Source: Natrialbaceae archaeon Tc-Br11_E2g1 (GTDB lineage Archaea; Halobacteriota; Halobacteria; Halobacteriales; Natrialbaceae). Taken from it: a stretch of DNA of 11,423 bases. Of the stretch, positions 5,776 to 11,423 are shown piece after piece (the stretch's first letter is position 1; each line of letters begins with the position of its first letter). The stretch spans positions 1-11,423 of the forward strand of contig LKNC01000070.1 of the NCBI GenBank assembly GCA_001564255.1, read 5' to 3'. The notes under the pieces were generated by a model, which saw only the letters and a list, made by a program, of their open reading frames with translations, did not search any database and had not been told where the DNA came from. Position numbers and translations under genes: made by a program.

Positions 5776-6747
5776 ATGAACACGAAGCCGGACGTCGTCG
5801 TTTTGCGGGAAGGGACCGAAGGACTATCGATGGAGTCGTACGCCGAAACGCTTCGGGAGCGACTCCCCGACCACACCGTTGCACTCGCCCGGACGCCCGA
5901 AGCGGAGCGCGAACTCGTCCCGGAGGCGCGAGTCGTGACCGGGATCTCGATCAAGGAGGAGCTTCTCGAGACGGCGGATCGCCTCGAGTTGTTCGCCTGT
6001 ACGTTCGCCGGGACCGACCACGTCCCGATGGACGCGCTGGCAGACCACGGCGTCGCCGTGACGAACGCGGGCGGCATCCACGCGCCGGGTATCGCCGAGC
6101 AGTCGATCGCGAACATGCTCGTCTTCGCGCGGAACCTCCACGAGGGGTGGCGACGCAAGCGAAACGGCGAGTGGCGTCACTTCCAGTCTCACGAGTTCAC
6201 CGACAGCACCGTGACGATCGTCGGCCTCGGCTCGATCGGCCAGGAGATCGTCAAGCGCCTCGAGGGGTTCGACGTCGAGACGATCGGGATTCGCTACACG
6301 CCATCGAAAGGCGGCCCGACCGACGAAGTGCTCGGCTTCGAGGACGAAGACGTCCACGAGGCCTTCTCGCGAAGCGAGTACGTCGTCCTCGCCTGTCCGC
6401 TCAACGACCTGACCCGCAACCTCGTCGACGCGGATGCGCTGGCGACGCTGGCGCCCAACGCCGTGATCGTCAACGCCGCCCGCGGCGGCATCGTCGACAC
6501 CGACGCGCTCGTCTCGGCGCTGCAGTTCAACGGCATCCGCGGGGCCGCCCTCGACGTCACCGACCCCGAACCGCTGCCCAACGACCACGAGCTCTGGGAT
6601 CTCGAGAACTGCCTCATCACGCCCCACACCGGCGGGCACACGCCGAAACACTGGGATCGACTCGCCGACATCGTCGCAACGAACGTCGACGCGCTCGAGG
6701 GCGACGGTGACCTCGAGAACGTCGTCTACCAGCCCGGCGTGAACTGA
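5776..6747 (+). CDS. D-isomer-specific 2-hydroxyacid dehydrogenase
   Basis: A 323-residue soluble NAD(P)-dependent enzyme expected to interconvert 2-oxo acids and D-2-hydroxy acids; haloarchaeal members studied so far mainly reduce 2-oxo acids. The Rossmann motif GLGSIG is at 150-155. The catalytic triad is R236 (in NAARGG), E265 (in DPEPLP) and H284 (in TPHTGG). After the second strand of the nucleotide fold the sequence is GIRYTPSKGG (171-180): a basic R173 where NAD enzymes usually have Asp, which suggests NADP preference. There is no C-terminal ACT domain, so it is not a full-length phosphoglycerate dehydrogenase of the SerA type; glyoxylate/hydroxypyruvate reductase activity remains possible. 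The stop is four bases before the next ATG, making a clear two-gene operon with a flavoprotein that oxidises the same class of product. The exact substrate is unknown. Confidence 0.92.
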   Translation: MNTKPDVVVLREGTEGLSMESYAETLRERLPDHTVALARTPEAERELVPEARVVTGISIKEELLETADRLELFACTFAGTDHVPMDALADHGVAVTNAGGIHAPGIAEQSIANMLVFARNLHEGWRRKRNGEWRHFQSHEFTDSTVTIVGLGSIGQEIVKRLEGFDVETIGIRYTPSKGGPTDEVLGFEDEDVHEAFSRSEYVVLACPLNDLTRNLVDADALATLAPNAVIVNAARGGIVDTDALVSALQFNGIRGAALDVTDPEPLPNDHELWDLENCLITPHTGGHTPKHWDRLADIVATNVDALEGDGDLENVVYQPGVN

Positions 6748-6751
6748 TCGG

Positions 6752-9700
6752 ATGGCAACCGATAACTCACGCTCGACGCCCGACGGAACCGACCCCGGTT
6801 CGCCGTCGGACCGCCGCCCCGGCGATCCCACGGCGGACCCGCGGGCGGCGTACGAGTACACCGGTGGGGAGGTCGATCGGCCCGACCTCGTTTCGCAACT
6901 GCGCGACCGCGTCGACGGCGAGGTCCGCTTCGACGAGTACTCCCGGCAGCTGTACGCCACCGACGCGAGCGCCTACGAGGTGACGCCGGTCGGCGTCGTC
7001 CTGCCGGAGTCGACGGCGGATATCGCGAGCGTCGTCACCTACTGTGCCGACAACGGGGTTCCGGTGCTCCCGCGAGGCGGCGGCACCAGCCTCGCCGGAC
7101 AGGCGGTCAACGCGGCCGTCGTCCTCGACCTCTCGGCGCACATGGGTGAGGTCTGTGAGATCACCCCCGACGAACGAAAGGCGACGGTGCAGGCGGGGGC
7201 AGTGCTCGCCGATCTCAACGACGAACTCGCGCCCCACGGCCTGAAGTTCGCCCCGGACCCCGCCGCCGGCGATCGGAGCACGGTCGGCGGCGCGATCGGG
7301 AACAACTCGACGGGCGCTCACTCGCTGCAGTACGGCAAGACCGACGCCTACGTCGAGGAAGTCAGCGTCGTCCTCGCCGACGGCTCCCTCGAGCACTTCG
7401 GCGAGGTGACGGTCGCCGAACTCCGCGAACGTGCGGATCCGGACGGTGGTCTCACAGCGCGCATCTACGAGGCCCTCCGCCGTGTCGTAGACGAGAACGC
7501 CGACGCGATCTGCGAAGTGTTCCCACAGCTCAAACGCAACGTCTCGGGGTACAACCTCGATCGGCTGGTCGCGGAAGCCCACGGCGACCCGGCGGCGTTC
7601 GACGAAACCACCGATGGATCCGTCGAGGTCGACGGCGAGCCCGACCCCGACGCGACGGTCAACCTCGCCCGTGTCTTCGCCGGCAGCGAGGGCACCCTCG
7701 GTGTCGTGACGGCAGCCACAGTCTCGCTCGAGCCCGTCCCCGAGACGACGTCGGTCGCGCTGTTAACGTACCACGAGCAACTCCCCGCGATGGCCGACGT
7801 CGACACCATCGTTCGCAATCACGATCCGGCGGCGATCGAGGCCATCGACGACGTGCTGATCGACCTCGCCTCGAAGACCGAGGAGTTCGCCGACCTGGTC
7901 GACCGACTCCCAGAAGGAACCGAAACCGCGCTGCTCGTCGAGTTCTACGCCGACAGCGACGCGGACGGCCGCGAACAGGTCGCCGACCTGCTGGCTGATC
8001 GACTCCCCGACGCGGACGTGCCGGACCCGACGACTGATGGGGGCGCGAACGTGACGACGGACGCCGCGAGCGAGGCCGACACTGCCCCCGTCCGCGCGTT
8101 CGACGCCCTCGAGGCCCACGAGCCGGAGGGGATCGCCGAACTCTGGAAGCTTCGCAAGAGCGCCGCGCCGATCCTCCTGTCCCGAACGTCGGACGCAAAA
8201 CACATCTCCTTCATCGAGGATACGGCCGTCCCGACCGAGAACCTCGCGGAGTACGTGGCGGACTTTCAACAGGTACTCGAGGACAACGACACCTTCGCGA
8301 GCTTCTACGCGCACGCGGGGCCGGGCTGTATGCATATGCGACCGCTGGTCGACACCAAGAGCCCGGCCGGCCTGAACCAGTTCGAAGCCGTTTCCGACGC
8401 CGTCACCGACCTCGTCGTCGAGTACGGCGGCAGCGTCTCGGGCGAACACGGCGACGGCCGTGCTCGCACCCAGTGGAACCGCAAACTGTACGGCGAGGAC
8501 GTCTGGACCCTCTTTCGGGAGCTGAAGACGGCGTTCGACCCCGACTGGCTGCTCAACCCCGGGAACGTCTGTGGCGACCACGACATGACCGAGCACCTGC
8601 GATTCTCCCCCGACTACGAGTTCGAGGCCGGCTTCGAACCCGCCCTCGGGTGGAACGTCGACAACGGGTTCCAGGGCATGGTCGAACTCTGTCACGGCTG
8701 TGGTGGCTGTCGTGGCGACCAGGAAACCACCGGCGGGGTGATGTGTCCCACGTATCGTGCGGCCGAAGAGGAGAGTCTGAGCACTCGCGGACGCGCGAAC
8801 ATGCTTCGGGCGGCGATGAGCGGCGACCTCGACGTCGACGCGACCGACCCCGAGTTCCTGACCGAGGTGATGGACCTCTGTATCGGCTGTAAGGGCTGTG
8901 CGCGGGACTGCCCGAGCGAGGTCGATATGGCCAAACTCAAAGCCGAAGTCGAACACGCAAATCACCGGGAAAACGGTGCGAGCATCCGTTCGAAGCTGTT
9001 CGCGAACGTCGATCGGTTGAACGCCGTCGGCTCCGCGCTCGCGCCGCTGTCGAACTGGGCCGGGTCGCTTCCCGGCGTCGGAACGATCGCGGAGCGGACG
9101 GTCGGCATCGCCCGGGAGCGTGACCTCCCGACGTTCGCGAGCGAGAGCTTCGAGGAGTGGTTCGAGAGCCGCGGGCCACGGCTCTCACTCGAGGAGGCCG
9201 ACCGAACGGTCATGCTCGTCCCCGACACGTACACCAACTACAACCACCCACGAGCGGGGAAAGCGGCCGTCCAGGTCCTCGAGACGGCGGGCGTCCACGT
9301 TCGGATTCCCGAGGACGTCGGGTCGACTGGCCGGCCAGCCCACTCGAAGGGCTTTCTCGACGTCGCCCGCGAGCGAGCGCGGACGAACGTCGACGCGCTG
9401 GCCCCTGCCGTCGAAGACGGCTGGGAGGTCGTCCTCGTCGAGCCCTCCGACGCGGTGATGTTCCAGTCCGACTACCTGGATCTGCTCACCGGGCGTGACG
9501 TCGAACGCGTCGCGGCGAACACCTACGGCGTCATGGAGTATCTCGAGCGGTTCGATCTCGCGTCGACGCTACCGACCGCCGACCCCGGGAGCCTCGAGGA
9601 GCGTCTCACCTACCACGGCCACTGCCACCAGAAGGCCACGAAAAAGGACGGCCACGCGGCGACGGTGCTCGAAACCGTCGGCTACGAGGTCGACGAACTG

Positions 9701-9925
9701 GACTCGGGCTGTTGTGGGATGGCTGGCTCTTTCGGCTACGAGGCCGAACACTACTCGCTGAGCCGGAAGATCGGCGAGGTCCTGTTCGATCAGGTCGACG
9801 ACAGCGACGGCGACACGGTCGTCGCACCCGGTGCGTCCTGTCGGACACAGCTCTCCGAGTACGACGGCTGTGACGACCCACCGCATCCGATAGAAACGGT
9901 CGCTGCGGCGTTGTCGACGTCCTAG
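6752..9925 (+). CDS. FAD- and Fe-S-containing D-2-hydroxyacid (D-lactate/D-2-hydroxyglutarate type) dehydrogenase, GlcD-GlcF fusion
   Basis: A 1057-residue fusion. A hydrophilic, probably disordered start (1-40) precedes a PCMH-type FAD domain (about 70-330: PRGGGTSLAG at 107-116, GSEGTLG at 311-317) and a flavin-oxidase C-terminal domain (about 330-600, with GEHGDG near H566). Next come two iron-sulfur motifs: C647, C650, C653, C665-P, and C710, C713, C716, C720-P. The C-terminal GlpC/HdrD-like part holds GHCHQ (C958) and GCCGMAG (C987, C988). The first CCG repeat is altered: S858-T859 stand where relatives usually have a Cys pair. An acidic linker at about 422-447 and an insert at about 284-304 look like halophilic additions. 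Relatives (YdiJ, Dld-II, glycolate oxidase) oxidise D-lactate, D-2-hydroxyglutarate or glycolate and pass electrons to quinone at the inner face of the membrane; no membrane helix is seen. Substrate is inferred only to class. Confidence 0.92.
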   Translation: MATDNSRSTPDGTDPGSPSDRRPGDPTADPRAAYEYTGGEVDRPDLVSQLRDRVDGEVRFDEYSRQLYATDASAYEVTPVGVVLPESTADIASVVTYCADNGVPVLPRGGGTSLAGQAVNAAVVLDLSAHMGEVCEITPDERKATVQAGAVLADLNDELAPHGLKFAPDPAAGDRSTVGGAIGNNSTGAHSLQYGKTDAYVEEVSVVLADGSLEHFGEVTVAELRERADPDGGLTARIYEALRRVVDENADAICEVFPQLKRNVSGYNLDRLVAEAHGDPAAFDETTDGSVEVDGEPDPDATVNLARVFAGSEGTLGVVTAATVSLEPVPETTSVALLTYHEQLPAMADVDTIVRNHDPAAIEAIDDVLIDLASKTEEFADLVDRLPEGTETALLVEFYADSDADGREQVADLLADRLPDADVPDPTTDGGANVTTDAASEADTAPVRAFDALEAHEPEGIAELWKLRKSAAPILLSRTSDAKHISFIEDTAVPTENLAEYVADFQQVLEDNDTFASFYAHAGPGCMHMRPLVDTKSPAGLNQFEAVSDAVTDLVVEYGGSVSGEHGDGRARTQWNRKLYGEDVWTLFRELKTAFDPDWLLNPGNVCGDHDMTEHLRFSPDYEFEAGFEPALGWNVDNGFQGMVELCHGCGGCRGDQETTGGVMCPTYRAAEEESLSTRGRANMLRAAMSGDLDVDATDPEFLTEVMDLCIGCKGCARDCPSEVDMAKLKAEVEHANHRENGASIRSKLFANVDRLNAVGSALAPLSNWAGSLPGVGTIAERTVGIARERDLPTFASESFEEWFESRGPRLSLEEADRTVMLVPDTYTNYNHPRAGKAAVQVLETAGVHVRIPEDVGSTGRPAHSKGFLDVARERARTNVDALAPAVEDGWEVVLVEPSDAVMFQSDYLDLLTGRDVERVAANTYGVMEYLERFDLASTLPTADPGSLEERLTYHGHCHQKATKKDGHAATVLETVGYEVDELDSGCCGMAGSFGYEAEHYSLSRKIGEVLFDQVDDSDGDTVVAPGASCRTQLSEYDGCDDPPHPIETVAAALSTS

Positions 9926-9951
9926 CGACCCGCGTCCGGGCGGCCGGGAGA

Positions 9952-11250
9952 CTACGGCCAGAGCCCGCGAATCGACTTCGCCTCGGCGATCCGGGAGAGG
10001 GCCACGACGTAGGCGGCGTCACGCCAGGTCAATCCCCCGAGTTCGACTTGCTCGCGTACGTCGGCCCAGGCGTCGAGCATGTGGGTCTCGAGTTCCTCGT
10101 TGACGCGTTCGAGGCTCCACTTGCGGCGGTTTATGTCCTGGAGCCACTCGAAGTAGCTGACGGTCACGCCGCCGGCGTTCGCTAAGATGTCCGGGATCAC
10201 GGTGACGCCCCGTTCGTCGAGAACGGTGTCGGCTGCGAACGTCGTCGGCCCGTTCGCCCCTTCGACGACGATGTCCGCTTCGATCGCGTCCGCGTTGTCC
10301 GCCGTGATGACGTTCCCGACCGCGGCCGGGATAACGACGTCGACGTCGAGTTCGAGGACGGCCTCGTTCGAGAGCGTCTCGGGGGCGTCGTGCTCGAGGA
10401 CGGCCTCGGGCTCCTCCTCGTGGGTGGGGATCTCGTGTGTCTCGAGGCCGTCGGGATCGTAGATCGCGCCGTTGACGTCGCTGACGGCGACGACCGTCCC
10501 ACCCCACTCCTCGAGCAGCCGGGCGGCGTTGGCCCCGACGCTTCCGAACCCCTGGATGGCGATGGTCGCGTTCTGGAGTTCCCCGCCGTGGTAGTCGATC
10601 GCCTCCCGCGTGGCGATCGCGGTCGATCGGCCGGGCGCCGCCTCGCGCCCGTAGGAGCCGCCGATGACGGGCGGCTTGCCGGTGACGACGCCGGGAACGG
10701 TCTCACCCTGTTGCATCGAGTAGGCGTCCATGAACCACGCCATCGTCTGGGCGTCGGTTCCCATGTCGGGTGCGGGGACGTCTTTGGTCGGACCGACGAC
10801 GTCGCGCAGTTCCTCGGCGAACCGGCGGGTGAGCCGTTCGGTCTCGTCGTCGGTGAGCGATTTCGGGTCGACGGCGATGCCGCCTTTCCCGCCGCCGAAG
10901 GGGAGATCCATCACCGCACACTTCCAGGTCATCCACATCGAGAGCCCGACACACTCCTCGGCGGTCACCTCGGGATGGTAGCGAAGGCCGCCTTTGTACG
11001 GTCCTCGAACGTCGTCGTGTTGGGCCCGGTAGCCGGTGAACACCTCGACGGTTCCGTCCTCGCGTTCGAGCGGGACCGTGACCTGCTGGACGCGGGTCGG
11101 GTGTTTCAATCGCTCGACGACGCCGGGGTCGACGTCGACGTGGGCCGCCGCACGCTCGAGTTGTCGACGTGCGGTGACGAGCGCCGATTCGTGGTCGCTT
11201 TCGGGTGCCGGTTCGGCTTCGGTTCCGTCGGTCAGTGATGGTGAAGTCAT
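9952..11250 (-). CDS. gdh: Glutamate dehydrogenase (Glu/Leu/Phe/Val dehydrogenase family)
   Basis: A 432-residue cytosolic enzyme, normal hexameric-GDH length, for reversible oxidative deamination of L-glutamate to 2-oxoglutarate and ammonia. Substrate-side motifs: [11 protein letters not shown] at 83-93 (K86), K110 in [18 protein letters not shown] (106-124), catalytic K122, and PAPDMGTD at 159-166 (D162). The dinucleotide fold has GFGSVG at 234-239 and ends its second strand with SDVNG (D258); an acidic residue there fits NAD, but coenzyme choice cannot be read reliably in this family. The roughly 20-residue acidic N-terminal lead is typical of halophilic copies. ATG 11250 is chosen because the conserved domain follows at a normal distance. 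It converges on the flavoprotein gene with only 26 bases between stops, and follows the creatinase-like gene by 38 bases on the same strand. No convincing TATA box is seen in that gap. Confidence 0.94.
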   Translation of the reverse strand: MTSPSLTDGTEAEPAPESDHESALVTARRQLERAAAHVDVDPGVVERLKHPTRVQQVTVPLEREDGTVEVFTGYRAQHDDVRGPYKGGLRYHPEVTAEECVGLSMWMTWKCAVMDLPFGGGKGGIAVDPKSLTDDETERLTRRFAEELRDVVGPTKDVPAPDMGTDAQTMAWFMDAYSMQQGETVPGVVTGKPPVIGGSYGREAAPGRSTAIATREAIDYHGGELQNATIAIQGFGSVGANAARLLEEWGGTVVAVSDVNGAIYDPDGLETHEIPTHEEEPEAVLEHDAPETLSNEAVLELDVDVVIPAAVGNVITADNADAIEADIVVEGANGPTTFAADTVLDERGVTVIPDILANAGGVTVSYFEWLQDINRRKWSLERVNEELETHMLDAWADVREQVELGGLTWRDAAYVVALSRIAEAKSIRGLWP

Positions 11251-11288
11251 AGGTGTGGGAGTCGTATCGAACGCCTCGAATGTCGTGT

Positions 11289-11423
11289 TTACGTGGTAAA
11301 AAGCCGTCGTGGGAACTCCGCGAGCGTCTCGGCACCGGTGGCAGTGACGCGGAACGTCTCGCTGATCTCCATCCCGACCGCTTCGGTCCAGATCCCGGGG
11401 ATCATGTGGAACGTCATGTTCTC
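11289..11423 (-). CDS. Creatinase/M24-fold (pita-bread) peptidase-like protein, C-terminal end only
   Basis: Only the last 44 residues and the TAA stop are in the window; the start lies beyond the right edge. The segment [11 protein letters not shown], then [11 protein letters not shown], then [13 protein letters not shown] matches the C-terminus of the creatinase/Xaa-Pro peptidase/ectoine hydrolase (DoeA) group. In metal-dependent M24 enzymes the equivalent of GMEISET usually reads G-x-R-x-E-D and supplies a metal-binding Glu; here that place seems to hold Ser, which fits the creatinase/DoeA side of the family rather than classical aminopeptidase P. The same-strand spacing of 38 bases to the glutamate dehydrogenase allows co-transcription. 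Substrate cannot be stated from this fragment. Confidence 0.75.
   Translation of the reverse strand, partial: ENMTFHMIPGIWTEAVGMEISETFRVTATGAETLAEFPRRLFTT

Noticed and set aside
5776..6747. Calling the D-2-hydroxyacid dehydrogenase phosphoglycerate dehydrogenase (serA)
   Set aside because: It has 323 residues with no C-terminal regulatory domain and no serine pathway gene beside it; only the general family call is supported.
7763..8965. 400-residue open frame antisense to the large flavoprotein
   Set aside because: Mirror of a well-supported coding region with intact FAD and Fe-S motifs; the product shows no domain.
9926..9951. GC-rich short repeats between the flavoprotein and glutamate dehydrogenase stops as a terminator
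   Set aside because: Only CCCG/CGGG four-base arms can be paired and no T-tract is present; this is expected by chance in such GC-rich sequence.
10390..11238. Open frame antisense to glutamate dehydrogenase
   Set aside because: Mirror frame of a gene with complete catalytic and nucleotide-binding motifs.

Overview
This window looks like chromosomal DNA from a haloarchaeon (class Halobacteria). It is GC-rich. The predicted proteins are strongly acidic (rich in Asp and Glu, poor in Lys). Several genes have TATA-like boxes about 27-33 bases before the start codon, as expected for the leaderless or near-leaderless transcripts common in this group. A placement in the Natrialbales is possible but cannot be decided from one window. 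I see no tRNA, rRNA, CRISPR array, insertion sequence or other mobile element, and the gene set reads as central carbon and amino-acid metabolism.

Layout. (1) Positions 1-2110, minus strand: a gluconeogenic unit. A helix-hairpin-helix protein of unknown function is followed by a class I (DhnA-type) fructose-bisphosphate aldolase. That gene overlaps a class I fructose-1,6-bisphosphatase by an ATGA junction; the phosphatase runs off the left edge. A well-placed TATA box and a TACT-N9-AGTA inverted repeat resembling a TrmB operator precede the aldolase. (2) Positions 2234-3085, plus strand: 3-hydroxyacyl-CoA dehydrogenase, divergent from the unit above. (3) Positions 3136-5672, minus strand: an AbgA-like M20 amidohydrolase followed, again by an ATGA overlap, by threonine ammonia-lyase with a C-terminal ACT-like region. 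(4) Positions 5776-9925, plus strand: a D-2-hydroxyacid dehydrogenase and, 4 bases on, a 1057-residue flavin/iron-sulfur D-2-hydroxyacid oxidoreductase (GlcD-GlcF-type fusion). (5) Positions 9952-11423, minus strand: a Glu/Leu/Phe/Val-type glutamate dehydrogenase, and at the right edge the last 44 residues of a creatinase/M24-fold protein.

How the genes may work together. Aldolase plus phosphatase make fructose-6-phosphate from triose phosphates. The right half has a 2-oxo-acid theme: threonine ammonia-lyase makes 2-oxobutyrate, glutamate dehydrogenase interconverts 2-oxoglutarate and glutamate, the soluble dehydrogenase can reduce 2-oxo acids to D-2-hydroxy acids, and the flavoprotein can oxidise those back, presumably passing electrons to the respiratory chain. 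The dehydrogenase-flavoprotein pair could be a reducing-equivalent shuttle or a repair pathway; this is inference from gene adjacency. I found no clearly novel defence, mobile or RNA system. The points most worth a second look are the TrmB-like operator, the paired hydroxyacid enzymes, the altered CCG motif in the large flavoprotein, the palindrome between the two divergent promoters near 5710, and the uncharacterised protein upstream of the aldolase.
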